Shown piece after piece: positions 1 to 10,396 of a stretch of 32,660 nt of DNA. This DNA is from Burkholderiales bacterium. Lineage in GTDB: Bacteria; Pseudomonadota; Gammaproteobacteria; Burkholderiales; Burkholderiaceae_D. Within the stretch, counting starts at the first letter, position 1. Each line of letters opens with the position of its first letter. The notes beneath the pieces were generated by a model. That model worked only from the letters and a program-made list of their open reading frames with translations, was not told the DNA's origin and searched no databases. The translations under genes and the position numbers were made by a program. The DNA is taken from the NCBI GenBank assembly GCA_003136595.1, contig PLEY01000035.1:20322-52981 (forward strand), written 5' to 3'.

Positions 1-197
1 GCCTTGGCGCGGATCGCCGCGTCGTAATAGCCGCCCTTGCCGATCGCCTCGTCGAAGATCGTCGGGTTCGAGGTGAGTCCCGTCACCGAGAATTCCGTGA
101 TGTACTTTTGCAGCACGCCGTCATCGAGCAGCTGCCGCGTGATGTTGTCGAGCCAGAGGCTCTGTTTCAGCCAGCCGGCAGGATTGGTGGGTTCCAT
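1..197 (-). CDS. tal: Transaldolase, N-terminal part (cut by window edge)
   Basis: This ORF is absent from the supplied track because it runs off the left edge. Translating the minus strand from the ATG at 197 gives 65 residues with the hallmark N-terminus of the long bacterial transaldolases: SLWLDNITRQLL (Asp17 of the LWLDNI motif is a conserved active-site residue) followed by SVTGLTSNPTIFDEAI. Transaldolase moves a dihydroxyacetone unit between sugar phosphates in the non-oxidative pentose phosphate pathway, in the cytosol. A GGAGG ribosome binding site sits just before the ATG. The Schiff-base lysine lies outside the window. This start fits both stand-alone transaldolases of about 370 aa and the longer transaldolase/glucose-6-phosphate isomerase fusions; the window cannot separate them. 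It lies 51 bp downstream of the HAD phosphatase gene on the same strand, so co-transcription is likely. Confidence 0.93.
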   Translation of the reverse strand, partial: MEPTNPAGWLKQSLWLDNITRQLLDDGVLQKYITEFSVTGLTSNPTIFDEAIGKGGYYDAAIRAK

Positions 198-248
198 ATC
201 GCCTCCGCAAATGCACGCTCCAACAGGGACCACTCCAGCTACGCCCAC

Positions 249-923
249 TCATTTGCTCAGAAAGCTTCGTGGATCGAGCTCAAGCAGTTCGGAAATGCGA
301 TCAATGGTCAGGTCCGGTGCGGGCTTTGTCGGCTCGCCCTCCGCAGCCTGCGCATAATGGCCTTGTCGAACGAAGATCGTGGTGAGTCTTTCGCCGAGGA
401 CCTGCTTCATCGCGGCCAGGAGATTTGGCTTGTCATCGATCGCGACATACAGATCCGCGGGATAGCGTCGCTCCATCATCGAGAGGGCGAGTTCCTTGTG
501 GAGATGGATCAAGACCCGGCCCCCGACCGCCTCCGACATTCCAGAGCGTTGCACCTTGCGGGGCTGGAACACCACGTCCCCGTCCGAAAGCACCACGCAC
601 AGACCCAGCCTGTGCAGGTGGGCCAAGGTCGCCCCGACCTTGGGATAGAGATGATCCGCGAACGGATAGTCGAGCAGGAATTCGGACATGAGCAGCAGTC
701 GCGGATCGTCCTCGACCACTGAGCGAAACGCCTCGAGAGTACCCAGATAGTCCGCATACCCGAGGCTCGCCCGGCGCTGTGCATAAAGCTCCCAGAAACG
801 CTCGGACGCGACGCATCCGAAGTCCTGTGTGAGCCTTCGTTCCAGATCCGAGGTGAAGCGGTCGTTATCGAACAGGGTGTTGTCGAAGTCGAGCAGGAAG
901 ACGAGACGGGGATCGTTCAGCAT
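249..923 (-). CDS. HAD-superfamily hydrolase (probable phosphatase)
   Basis: This is a 224-aa cytosolic protein of the haloacid dehalogenase superfamily. Motif I, FLLDFDNTLFDND, is near residues 9-21 and supplies the nucleophilic Asp and the Asp general acid (DxD). The segment VVLSDGDVVF supplies the motif II Ser, and YVAIDDKPNLL supplies the acidic Mg-binding motif IV. The sequence between motif I and II is helical and of the size of a C1 cap. The family mostly hydrolyses phosphate esters; the substrate cannot be read from the sequence. A GAGGAG site precedes the ATG by a few bases. The gene sits 154 bp downstream of the cyclic glucan synthase and 51 bp upstream of transaldolase on the same strand, so a sugar phosphate is a reasonable guess (inference). 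Overlapping plus-strand ORFs are shadows. Confidence 0.85.
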   Translation of the reverse strand: MLNDPRLVFLLDFDNTLFDNDRFTSDLERRLTQDFGCVASERFWELYAQRRASLGYADYLGTLEAFRSVVEDDPRLLLMSEFLLDYPFADHLYPKVGATLAHLHRLGLCVVLSDGDVVFQPRKVQRSGMSEAVGGRVLIHLHKELALSMMERRYPADLYVAIDDKPNLLAAMKQVLGERLTTIFVRQGHYAQAAEGEPTKPAPDLTIDRISELLELDPRSFLSK

Positions 924-1077
924 GGCATGCTCCTCTGCCGGCCGTTACCGGCGCTAGCGGCCCGACCACCGTGACATGCACGGCACCGGCCCGCCTCCGG
1001 CACGCACCGTTCCCCCTGACCGGTACCTGAGGCGGTGAAGGACAGCCGCCTTCGCGCTTCTGGGGCTGCGAAGGGGC

Positions 1078-4000
1078 TCATTTCGCAACCTCGGCTGCGG
1101 GCTCGGCGAAGGGCTTGCTGCCCAGTTCATCGACGGTCACGTGCTCATCCTCACCGGGGATGCCGCCCGCCGCATAGGGAATCCTCACCTCGACATGGTA
1201 GTGACGGGCTTCCCGCGTCAACTCGAGCATGTTGTCCTCCTGGGGTACCCCATCGAGGGTCACGGTGACTGCATCCGGGAGCCCCGGCGCCTGGGGCACG
1301 TGGATGAACTCAATCTGGTACTCGGCTGTTCCGAAGCGATAGGACAGCCCGGCACGCGGCCATTCCCTCGGCAGGCACGGCGCGAATCGCAGGCGATGTC
1401 CATCCTCGAGGGTCACGCCGAGGAAGGATTCGAGAATCAGCCGGTAGAACCAGCCAGCCGAACCGGTGTACCAGGTCCATCCGCCACGTCCGACATGGGG
1501 GGCGAGCGCATAGACATCGGCCGCGACCACGTAAGGCTCCGCCTTGTAGAGGTCGATCTGAGCCCCGCTCAATGCATGGTTGATGGGGTTGATCATCTGG
1601 ATCAACTCCCAGACCCGCTCGTTGTTGCCGATGCCCGCGAAAGCCATGGCTGCCCAGAGTGCCGCATGCGTGTACTGGCCCCCATTCTCGCGCACTCCGG
1701 GAACATAGCCTTTGATGTACCCCGGATTCATCGCTGAGCGGTCGAAGGGGGGTTCAAGAAGCACGACGAGTTGCGCTTGCCTATGCACGAGATGCGCATC
1801 GAGTGCCTCCATGGCCAGCCGTGTCCGGTTCGCACTGCCGGCTCGCGAGAGCACCGACCAGCTCTGGGCGATGGAGTCGATCTGGCACTCGGGGTTCGTC
1901 GCCGAGCCAAGGGGCGTGCCGTCATCGAAGTAGGCCCTGCGGTACCAGGCACCATCCCAGGCATGAAGCTCCAGATCGACCTGCAACTGGCGAGCGGAGG
2001 AGCGGCACAGGTCGGCCGCCACCTGATCACCTTGCATCAAGCTCAGCAGGGCAAATTCGTTTAAGACCTCGTAGAGAAAGAAGCCGAGCCAGACACTTTC
2101 GCCCTGCCCGTGAATGCCCACCAGGTTCATGCCATCGTTCCAGTCACCCGAGCCCATGAGCGGCAGTCCATGCACGCCGAAGCGCAATCCATGCCGGATC
2201 GCCCGCAGACAATGTTCGTAGAGGTTCTCCGAGAGCGCCGAGCGGTCCGGCAGGTCATAGTGTGACTCCTCGTCATCGTCGAGCCGACGCCCTTCCAGAT
2301 AACCGATGGGCTCGGCGAGGATGGCCCGATCCCCGGTGGCTGCGACATAGCGGCAGGTTGCCATCGGTAACCAGAGATAGTCGTCAGAACACTTTGTGCG
2401 CACGCCGCGGCCCGACGGTGGATGCCACCAGTGCTGCACGTCCCCTTCGGGATACTGGCGGCTTGCGCAGCGCAGAATCTGCTCACGCAACAGTGCTGGC
2501 TTGACGTGCACGAGGGCCATGCTGTCCTGGAGCTGATCGCGGAATCCGAAGGCGCCACCGGATTGGTAGTAGCCACTACGTGCCCACATGCGGCAGGCGA
2601 GAGTCTGATAGACCAGCCACCCGTTGGCCAACGTGTTCAGCGCGGTATCCGGGGTGTCGATGCGCACGGTCCCGAGCGTCTCAGTCCAGAATTCGCGCAC
2701 GCGTTCCAGCGACGTGCGCGCGGACCCCGTGCGCCGGAGCTGTTGCACGAGGCTGCGCGTCCGTTCGATGTCCTGCCCGGACCCCAGCCGGAAGATGATC
2801 TCGCGGTCCTGACCATCGGCCAACTCGAACGGGACGTGGATCGCGCCGCACGGGTCGAGGGCCGCCCCAAGACGCCCCGAGAGACGGGCGCGGGTCATCG
2901 CCTCCGGAGCGGCATGAGTGCGGTTGCGACCCAGGAACTCGGCCCGGTCGCCAGTGAGCGTGCGCGACATCGCGTCGACATCGAAGAAGGCCACCCTGTC
3001 GGCGAACTCGGAGTTGTAGATGTTGCGCGCGAGCAGGGCGCCGCTGGCGGCATCGATCTCGGTCACAAGATGCATCGCCGTCTTCGGACGAAGATCGCCG
3101 AGCACCCACTCGACATACCCCGTGGCGGAAAGATGGCGCGGGCGCCCCGAGCGGTTGCGCACCTTGAGCACCGAGAACTTGACGCGCGCGACGAGATCGA
3201 CGTACACACGGAGCTCTGACTGGATGCCAGCGCAGGTGTGCTCGAAGACGCTGTAGCCAAAGCCGTGCCGTGTCGTATAGGGCATCGAATCGGGCGCAGG
3301 CCACGGCGCGGGCGACCAGAAATGCCCGGTTTCCTCATCCCGCAGGTAGAACGCCTCCCCGCCGGATGCGCCCACCGGGTCGTCGCTCCAGGGTGTCAGG
3401 CGATACTCGTGGGCATTCTCGCTCCAGGTATAGGCGATGCCGCTTTCAGAAATGACCGTCCCGAAATTCGGGTTGGCGAGCACATTGACCCAGGGCAGCG
3501 GCGAGCGGCGCTCGTCGGTTGTCGTGATCACGTATTCAGAACCCTCCGCACCAAAGCCACCCATCGGGTTGACGAGCGTCAACCCCGGATGGCTACGGTC
3601 GGGCGTGGCCGGCAACGCTGCCCGGTAGCTGCGCGGGGGCACCAGCTTCGGGACCCGGTTGTCGACGAGTGCCCGGCGATTGACCTGCTCGGAGAGGCTG
3701 CCGCGTCCCCCGGTGATGATGACGCGTGCGACGGATCTCAGGAGCACCCGATCCTCCGTCGGAATCTGTTCTGCAGGACGGATGAAGATACCCCCGGACC
3801 GGTCGGTGGCGTGAGCATCATTGCCATGGGTGATCAACGCCATGACCTGGTCCAGGAGCCGCTGCCGATACCCGATGTGATCCACGATCAGGATGACGAG
3901 ATCGACTGCAAGACCCTTGATACGCCAGTAGGCGTGGCACTGTACGAGCTGGCGCGCGAGGTCGATGTGCGAATTGTCAGACACCTTCAGCAGGACGATC

Positions 4001-7000
4001 GGCAGGTCTCCGGAGATCGAATAGCTCCAGAGCCCCGACTGTCCGCGTTGATTCTGTAGCATGACGCTTGGTTCGGCCCGTAGCGCCGCCGATGCGAAGA
4101 TCACAGATCCGGCAAGCCGCGAATAGAGCTGGGCATCTGATTCGAGTGCGTTGATCTGCCGTAGCGCGACCGCGCTATGGGTCCAGGCGACATCGAAGAC
4201 CCGGTCGGCCAGATGCCGATCCTGGTACTTCTCGACCAGCGACATGCACACTTCCCTGGACTCGGCCACCCCCGAGACCAGATCCACCGACACGGCCTGG
4301 CCCGCTGCCAGTTCGACGCGAAAGCGGATCGCCACGATCGGGTCGAGGACCGATCCGGCACTGCCTGAGAGCGCCCCGTCTTCATCGAGGGCGCGTGGCG
4401 CGGCGGTGGTCTGCCCGCGCCCGATGAATCGCATCCGGTCGGTCTCGTAGGACACCTCGCTCGTCTCGGGCCCGTGGGCGCCGAGCAGGTGAAACATCCA
4501 GGGTGAGCGCTCCTCCTCTGAGCGGGCCCGGCGCGTGCACAGGATCGCCTGGCGCGTTGCGATGATCTCGGTCTCGACAAAGAGCTTGCCGAAAGAGGGT
4601 TGCATGGCGTCAGCGGCTGCGCTCGCGAGCACGACTTCGGCGTAGCTCGTCAGTTCGATGACGCGCCGGCGGCGCGAGTGGTTTGTGACACGCACACGGC
4701 GCAGCTCGATGTCGTCCTCGGGTGAGACGACGATTTCCGAATAAGTCTCGAAGTCCAGGTCCCGGCGTCGGTATTCAGCGCGGCCCGCCGAGAAGGTCGC
4801 CTCGTAGCTGGTCGCCCGCTTCAAGGTCGGCTGGTAGGCAGCCGACCAGTACTCGCCGCTCTCAACATCCCTGAGATACAGGAACGAGCCCCAGTTGTCA
4901 CAGGTTCCGTCTTCGCGCCAGCGGGTGACAGACAGGTCGCGCCAGCGGCTGTAACCGCCGCCGGCGTTTGTGACCATCACATGATAGCGCCCATTCGAAA
5001 GCAGCTTGACTTCGGGGTTGAGCGTGTCCCATCCGATCGGAACCTGCGCGGCCAATTCAGGCGGCCCGGGAAATGCAGCCACCGCGGAATGGTCACCCGC
5101 ACCTCTTTGGAACACCGAGTTCCTCGGGATCCGCTCCTGGAGCAGCAGCAGCGTCGCCCGAAACTCGGGATCGCTCTCGAAGCGGCGCTGCATCGGCCGA
5201 TCGAGCAGCAGATACGCAAGCGAGAGCAGGTTCATCCCCTGGTGGTGAGCCATGAACGAGCGGATGATGACGCTGGTCTGCCCACGGGCCAGGCGTCCGG
5301 GTGTGTAGTCAACGGCCTCGTAGAAGCCGTAGGCCCCTTCGAGTCCCGCGGCCGCAAGACGGTCCAGGTTGGCCGTCGCGGCCTTGGGCAAGACCATGAG
5401 GGCCAGCGCGCTCGCATAGGGCGCCACCACCAGGTCATCGGCCAAGCCCCGCTTGAACCCCGATCCCGGTACGCCAAAGGCATGGTACTGGTAGTTCAGC
5501 GCCGCATCGAAGACGTTGTAGCCCGACTCGGACACGCCCCACGGCAGGCCCCGCTGGATCCCGTAGGAGATCTGGCGTGTGACGGCCGCGTTGCAGGTCT
5601 GGAACAGCAGAGTGTCCTCATAGTTCGGCATGACCAGTAGGGGCATCAGATACTCGAACATGGAACCGCTCCAGGACACGAGAATCGGTGCACCGCCCTT
5701 GTTGGTGCGCAGCCGCCCCAGTGCGAACCAGCTCTCCTGCGGCAGCTGTCCCTGGGCGATCGCCGTGAATGTACCAAGCCGCGCCTCAGAGGCGAGGAGG
5801 TCGTAGAAGCTGTTGTCCCGGCGGAAATCGTCGACGTTGTAGCCGATCGAGAGCAGATGCCGGGCCGGGTCGTAGAGGAGTTCGAAATCCATGATGGCAA
5901 ACTGGGCGGCCTGCGCCGCGAGTTCGGCGAGCAGCCGAACTCGCGCGGCGATCTTCTGCGCCGCCGACTCGAGAACGGTTCCGACCCCAGCAAGGCGCTC
6001 ACGCTCAACGAGATCGATCGCCGCCACCTCGTGCGTCACCAGATCCGCGCGACACTTCTGGATGGCCACAGACAGTTCAGACAGGCTGGGCACCGCCGCG
6101 AACTCGGGGTAGCCCTGCGCCGCGCGCGCGTCGGTGGCGCCAGCGAGCCAGGGAAGCAGCCCATGGAGTTCAGCGATCGCGTCCTCTGTCTGGACCAGAA
6201 GCGAGTGAAGCGACAGTGCCTGCTCATGCTGGACTTCCTCGCATTCCAGGGTGAGCCTCTTCACAATGCCCTGCAGGTTGGTCAGCCCCAGGAGCACCCC
6301 GGCCACGGAAGTGGGATGCACGGCCCGCAGCGCCGCGAGAAGTTCCTGCCCGCGCCGCGCGCACGCCTGTCCCTCCGGTGGCGCGAGTTCTTCGACGAGG
6401 GTGAGCGTGTCGGCAAGTCCCTCGAACAGCTGCGGGCTGACAATGGGCTGGTTGGCAATCGCGAGAATCCCCATGCGCAGTGTCAGCAGATGCGCGGCGA
6501 GATTGCCACTGTCCACTGACGAAATATAGCGGGGAGGCAGCGGCACCAGGGTGCGCGTGTCATACCAGTTGTAGAAGTGGCCCTCGTGCCGCTCGAGCTT
6601 TTCCAAGGTCCGAAAGGTGCAAGCGGTCCGCTCGAGGAAAAGACGCGCCGTGACGTAGCCGAAATCGTAGGCGGCAAGATTGGCCAGAAGGGCCATGCCG
6701 ATATTCGTCGGCGAGGTGCGATGCGCGATCGCGGGCCCAGGGTCGACCTGAAAATTGTCCGGGGGCAGCCAGTTGTCGTCGGGCCCGACAAAATTCTCGA
6801 AGAAGAACCAGGTCTTGCGAGCGATCCGCCGCAGGAACGCGCGTTGCGGCACGCTCAGCTCCGGATCGGGCACGGCCACAGGCCGGCTCAGCGACCAGGC
6901 AATGGTGGGGGCGCATACCCACAGGAGCACGATCGGGAAGGCCGGGAGCAAGTCCCACGGTCGGCCCCAGGCCAAGAGCGCGCTCGCGACCACGCCGAGC

Positions 7001-9897
7001 GCAGGGGCGATCCACATCGCCCGATAGGTGGCGGCCAACCCTTCCCCGGTCCCCGAGGCGAGCCGTCCCGACTCGGACCATTCAAGCAGCCCGCGATGCG
7101 TCACGAGCGTACGCCACGAGGTCTGCAGTATGGCTCCCACCGAGACCAGTGCCTCGTGAGGGAGCGTCGCGGTTCTGAAGGTCGCAAGGAGCGCGTGGCG
7201 CACCGAGGATCTCATCACGTCTGAGAGGTGGGAGGAAAAGTCGACGTCGTCGGGCCCGCGAAAAGTGTCCACGCAGGAGATGAGCAGTGGAGGAAAGAAG
7301 AAGACGCCGATGACAGCGAGCGAGTACAGCCACGCCTGGGGCAATGCACCCCACGCCAGGAGAAGGACCAGGACCATGGCTGGCGTGACCAGCGAGCGCC
7401 GCAGGTTATCCAGAATCTTCGAGCGCGACAGCGTCGAGAGGGTGTTGGCGACCCTTCCCAAACCGGCTCTTGGTACCACCGGTAGCGCCCAGTCCGCAAT
7501 CTGCCAGTCGCCGCGGATCCAGCGGCGCTGACGATCCATGTCGGCCAGGTAGCGGGACGGATATTCCTCGAACAGATCGACGTCGCTGAGCAGCCCGGAG
7601 CGTGCAAAACAGCCTTCCAGAAGGTCATGACTGAGAATCCGGTCGTCCGGAAGGCGTCCGAGCAGCGCCCGCTCGAATGCATCGACGTCATAGATGCCCT
7701 TGCCGATGAAAGATCCCTCGCCGAAAAGATCCTGATAGACGTCGGAGATCGCTCGTGTGTAGGGGTCGATGCCGGGCTCGCTGCCCGATAGCCGCGCGTA
7801 GCGCGTGGGCTGGATATCGGAGAAGCTGGCCGCGATACGGGGCTGAAGAATCCCGTACCCTTGCGTGACCCTCCCGCTCGGCCCTTCGAACCGGGGACGG
7901 TTCAGGGGATGCGCCATGGCGCCGATCATCTGTCGTGCGCAGTCTCGCGGCAGCTGCGTATCGGTGTCGAGGGTGATCACGTAGCGGATCGTGGGAAGAA
8001 TCTCGCGATCTCCCACCACCAGGTCGAACGCCTCCTTGGAGCGGCCGCGCAACAACCCGTTCAGGTCATTGAGCTTGCCGCGCTTGCGTTCGCGGCCCAT
8101 CCACACGTTCTCGAGAGGATTCCAGGTCCGCGGCCGGTGAAAGAGATAAAAGCGGTCGCAACCCGGGTCGCGGTACTTGTCGTTCAAGGCGACGATCCCG
8201 GCGGCGGCGAGATCCCGCAGGTGGCTGTCCCCGGGTAGGGTCTGCTGGGGCGCGTCCTGGAAGTCCGTCAGTAGACCAAAATGGATGGACGGATCCCGAT
8301 TTCCGAGAAAGCGGACTTCTAGCGTCTCAAGGAGGTTCTCCACGCCCTCGACGCTACCGAGCAGCGTCGGGATCACCGTGAGCGTGCGCATGTCGGGTGG
8401 CACTCCCCCCGAAAATTCCATGCGCGGCAGCCTCTGGGGCTTCACGATCAGGGTCGTGACCCAATTGATGAGTGCGCAGGCCAGCTGACTGGAGATGACG
8501 AGAATGAGCAGCGCAAGCAGGATGACGCGCCCCACCCCCACGCCCTGATTGAGCAGATGGATGGCAAGCGCACCGGCCGAGACCTCGGCGATCAACAGCA
8601 TCGAGCCAAGGTACAGTGCCAGTGACGATGTCTGGGCCGCGCGCCCGATGCGCCTTGACAGTGGCGTGCGGAAATGGATCGAGCGTTCGAGCTCGATGCG
8701 ACCCGCACCCATCAGGTAGTAGCCGACATGGGCGCTGACGTGATCGATGCCCAGGCGCCCCGCCGAGAGGTGTGAGAGTTCGATGGCGGTGTTCGCGATC
8801 TTCTCCTCGCTGTCTGAGGATCTCTTGCCCAGATCATCGATGACATGCCGGTAACCATCACGGGTCGCAAAATCCATGCGCCCGTAGACCCCATCGCAAT
8901 CCCGCAAGAGGGCCCGCTCCACCACGCTCATGGTCTCGACGAAGATGCGCCAGTCCGTCGCACCGAGAAAGCGCATGCTCCCGATGGTATTGGCGATCGA
9001 CACCTGGTCGGCAGCCTGCTGCTGGTTCTCGGAGAGAACCAACTGCTCGATGGTCTGGCTCGATTCCGCCAGCCTTTGCTCGACCCACGTCAGTGGCATG
9101 GCCAGCGTCGGGCCGTGGCCCTGCAGGCGGCGCGCCAGTTCGGCCACAAACGAGCTCACCATCGGTGGATTTGAGCGGGCCATGTCGGCAATCACGACGA
9201 TCAGGCTCTTGGGGTCGCTCTCTGCCGTCTCGGTCATCTGATTGGCCCAATCCTGGGCCAGATTCACGTACAGTCTGGCGGTCGTGATCCGGGCGCTCAC
9301 CCGCCGCAGATTCTCTATGAGAGCGAGCCGCAACATGATCGGAATGGCCCAGAGCTCGCCCAGCTTCAAGGGCGTGACCGTCTGATACGCCGCAATGAAG
9401 CGACCGAGCGTCTCGGCGTCGACGCGTCCGTCGCCGTGCGAGATGGCCTCCAGTGCGAGGTCATAGACGCGGGGGAGGTCACGTGAGGGGCCCTGCCCGA
9501 GGCGCGGCAGTTGCCGGCTGTAGCCGCGCGGCAAGTGGTTTCTTGCGGTCCTGATCTGGTCTTCGATCAGATAGAAATTGTCAAGCAGCCATTCACCGGC
9601 GGGGGCGATCGGTAGCTTGGCTTTCACGGCCTGGGTCAAGATGCCGCAAGTCCCAACGAGAAACACCTGGTTCTCGTCGAGTCTTTTCAGCAAGCGATCG
9701 CGAAGACCCGATGCGCCCAGCCGGTGCGTCTGGGCAAGCACCTTGCCATGCTGCTCCATCTGGTCCGCGCTGAAGAGCTCTGACCTGAGAAGCGCCTGGT
9801 CCTCGGGACCGCCATCGATCCCGGGCGGCTTGGTCCTTCCTGGCCAGAGGAGGCCGACCAGTCTCGAGAACGGCTGCCACAGGTGCGCGCGCCTCAT
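1078..9897 (-). CDS. ndvB: Cyclic beta-1,2-glucan synthase (NdvB/Cgs type)
   Basis: A single intact 2,939-aa reading frame has the full architecture of cyclic beta-1,2-glucan synthases. After an N-terminal cytosolic region there is a membrane pair near 425-485. A GT84 glucosyltransferase domain follows: YVITLDTDTQLP near 640, GEGSFIGKGIYD, SHDLLEG, and RQRRWIRGDWQ near 790. More membrane helices lie near 836-876 and 960-1002. A glycoamylase-like region spans about 1035-1530 (SPTNIGM, SVDSGNLAAHL, SWSGSMFEYLMPLL). The C-terminal GH94 part includes paired beta-sandwich modules (GGGYSRWRDLSVTRW; VNVLANPNFGTVISESG) and a catalytic barrel with SGDWNDGMN near 2585, where GH94 enzymes carry their general-acid Asp. 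In the family the protein uses UDP-glucose to initiate, elongate, trim by phosphorolysis and cyclise periplasmic glucans. Length matches known members (about 2,800-2,900 aa). The ribosome binding site is weak. HAD and transaldolase genes follow on the same strand. Confidence 0.95.
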   Translation of the reverse strand: MRRAHLWQPFSRLVGLLWPGRTKPPGIDGGPEDQALLRSELFSADQMEQHGKVLAQTHRLGASGLRDRLLKRLDENQVFLVGTCGILTQAVKAKLPIAPAGEWLLDNFYLIEDQIRTARNHLPRGYSRQLPRLGQGPSRDLPRVYDLALEAISHGDGRVDAETLGRFIAAYQTVTPLKLGELWAIPIMLRLALIENLRRVSARITTARLYVNLAQDWANQMTETAESDPKSLIVVIADMARSNPPMVSSFVAELARRLQGHGPTLAMPLTWVEQRLAESSQTIEQLVLSENQQQAADQVSIANTIGSMRFLGATDWRIFVETMSVVERALLRDCDGVYGRMDFATRDGYRHVIDDLGKRSSDSEEKIANTAIELSHLSAGRLGIDHVSAHVGYYLMGAGRIELERSIHFRTPLSRRIGRAAQTSSLALYLGSMLLIAEVSAGALAIHLLNQGVGVGRVILLALLILVISSQLACALINWVTTLIVKPQRLPRMEFSGGVPPDMRTLTVIPTLLGSVEGVENLLETLEVRFLGNRDPSIHFGLLTDFQDAPQQTLPGDSHLRDLAAAGIVALNDKYRDPGCDRFYLFHRPRTWNPLENVWMGRERKRGKLNDLNGLLRGRSKEAFDLVVGDREILPTIRYVITLDTDTQLPRDCARQMIGAMAHPLNRPRFEGPSGRVTQGYGILQPRIAASFSDIQPTRYARLSGSEPGIDPYTRAISDVYQDLFGEGSFIGKGIYDVDAFERALLGRLPDDRILSHDLLEGCFARSGLLSDVDLFEEYPSRYLADMDRQRRWIRGDWQIADWALPVVPRAGLGRVANTLSTLSRSKILDNLRRSLVTPAMVLVLLLAWGALPQAWLYSLAVIGVFFFPPLLISCVDTFRGPDDVDFSSHLSDVMRSSVRHALLATFRTATLPHEALVSVGAILQTSWRTLVTHRGLLEWSESGRLASGTGEGLAATYRAMWIAPALGVVASALLAWGRPWDLLPAFPIVLLWVCAPTIAWSLSRPVAVPDPELSVPQRAFLRRIARKTWFFFENFVGPDDNWLPPDNFQVDPGPAIAHRTSPTNIGMALLANLAAYDFGYVTARLFLERTACTFRTLEKLERHEGHFYNWYDTRTLVPLPPRYISSVDSGNLAAHLLTLRMGILAIANQPIVSPQLFEGLADTLTLVEELAPPEGQACARRGQELLAALRAVHPTSVAGVLLGLTNLQGIVKRLTLECEEVQHEQALSLHSLLVQTEDAIAELHGLLPWLAGATDARAAQGYPEFAAVPSLSELSVAIQKCRADLVTHEVAAIDLVERERLAGVGTVLESAAQKIAARVRLLAELAAQAAQFAIMDFELLYDPARHLLSIGYNVDDFRRDNSFYDLLASEARLGTFTAIAQGQLPQESWFALGRLRTNKGGAPILVSWSGSMFEYLMPLLVMPNYEDTLLFQTCNAAVTRQISYGIQRGLPWGVSESGYNVFDAALNYQYHAFGVPGSGFKRGLADDLVVAPYASALALMVLPKAATANLDRLAAAGLEGAYGFYEAVDYTPGRLARGQTSVIIRSFMAHHQGMNLLSLAYLLLDRPMQRRFESDPEFRATLLLLQERIPRNSVFQRGAGDHSAVAAFPGPPELAAQVPIGWDTLNPEVKLLSNGRYHVMVTNAGGGYSRWRDLSVTRWREDGTCDNWGSFLYLRDVESGEYWSAAYQPTLKRATSYEATFSAGRAEYRRRDLDFETYSEIVVSPEDDIELRRVRVTNHSRRRRVIELTSYAEVVLASAAADAMQPSFGKLFVETEIIATRQAILCTRRARSEEERSPWMFHLLGAHGPETSEVSYETDRMRFIGRGQTTAAPRALDEDGALSGSAGSVLDPIVAIRFRVELAAGQAVSVDLVSGVAESREVCMSLVEKYQDRHLADRVFDVAWTHSAVALRQINALESDAQLYSRLAGSVIFASAALRAEPSVMLQNQRGQSGLWSYSISGDLPIVLLKVSDNSHIDLARQLVQCHAYWRIKGLAVDLVILIVDHIGYRQRLLDQVMALITHGNDAHATDRSGGIFIRPAEQIPTEDRVLLRSVARVIITGGRGSLSEQVNRRALVDNRVPKLVPPRSYRAALPATPDRSHPGLTLVNPMGGFGAEGSEYVITTTDERRSPLPWVNVLANPNFGTVISESGIAYTWSENAHEYRLTPWSDDPVGASGGEAFYLRDEETGHFWSPAPWPAPDSMPYTTRHGFGYSVFEHTCAGIQSELRVYVDLVARVKFSVLKVRNRSGRPRHLSATGYVEWVLGDLRPKTAMHLVTEIDAASGALLARNIYNSEFADRVAFFDVDAMSRTLTGDRAEFLGRNRTHAAPEAMTRARLSGRLGAALDPCGAIHVPFELADGQDREIIFRLGSGQDIERTRSLVQQLRRTGSARTSLERVREFWTETLGTVRIDTPDTALNTLANGWLVYQTLACRMWARSGYYQSGGAFGFRDQLQDSMALVHVKPALLREQILRCASRQYPEGDVQHWWHPPSGRGVRTKCSDDYLWLPMATCRYVAATGDRAILAEPIGYLEGRRLDDDEESHYDLPDRSALSENLYEHCLRAIRHGLRFGVHGLPLMGSGDWNDGMNLVGIHGQGESVWLGFFLYEVLNEFALLSLMQGDQVAADLCRSSARQLQVDLELHAWDGAWYRRAYFDDGTPLGSATNPECQIDSIAQSWSVLSRAGSANRTRLAMEALDAHLVHRQAQLVVLLEPPFDRSAMNPGYIKGYVPGVRENGGQYTHAALWAAMAFAGIGNNERVWELIQMINPINHALSGAQIDLYKAEPYVVAADVYALAPHVGRGGWTWYTGSAGWFYRLILESFLGVTLEDGHRLRFAPCLPREWPRAGLSYRFGTAEYQIEFIHVPQAPGLPDAVTVTLDGVPQEDNMLELTREARHYHVEVRIPYAAGGIPGEDEHVTVDELGSKPFAEPAAEVAK

Positions 9898-10396
9898 GGG
9901 GCCGCCTGCCGCCCGGCGCGGGTGCGCGTCAGTTCATGGAGTGCCTTTGCATGAGGAGGTGTCTGCTCGGTCGATCCGGAATGAAGCATTGTCGTCATCG
10001 CAGGCGTGGTTCACTATGGCCAGAATGACCATCCAGGGGATTTGAGTCGGCCGGCCGACGGCAGCCGTGCAAAGTGGAGATGCCTGGCACGCAGGGCCGT
10101 TCTGACTGCCGCGGGTCCGCTCCATCGAAGATGCGATGCGCCACTTGTGCTGCCTGTGCCACGCACGCCCACCGGAGCTGTCCTGCCTCCGTCAGCATGG
10201 ACTCTGCGGGTCGCTCCCTCTGTACGAGAGCGTACAGACCAGACCGGCGGGGTGGCGCCGTATCAGGGCGCATGGATCGGAACGCCCCCGTGGATCCGCG
10301 GCTCCCCGCCCTGGGACGCCGGCCGGCCCCACGCCAGAGGACAGGCTATCGCACAGCGCCTGGTGTCGGATTCCCTAGCGAAGCGGGGCCTGAAAC
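9898..10396 (-). other. Gap between the glucan synthase start and the DUF3096 gene
   Basis: This is a 499-bp stretch with no gene I can support. ORFs on both strands (for example 10006-10437 plus and 9995-10273 minus) have no recognisable motif and low-complexity Arg/Pro/Gly-rich translations. The minus-strand promoter of the glucan synthase should lie here, but I see no convincing -35/-10 pair. No clear terminator is visible for the DUF3096 gene, which reads into this region. Confidence 0.4.
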
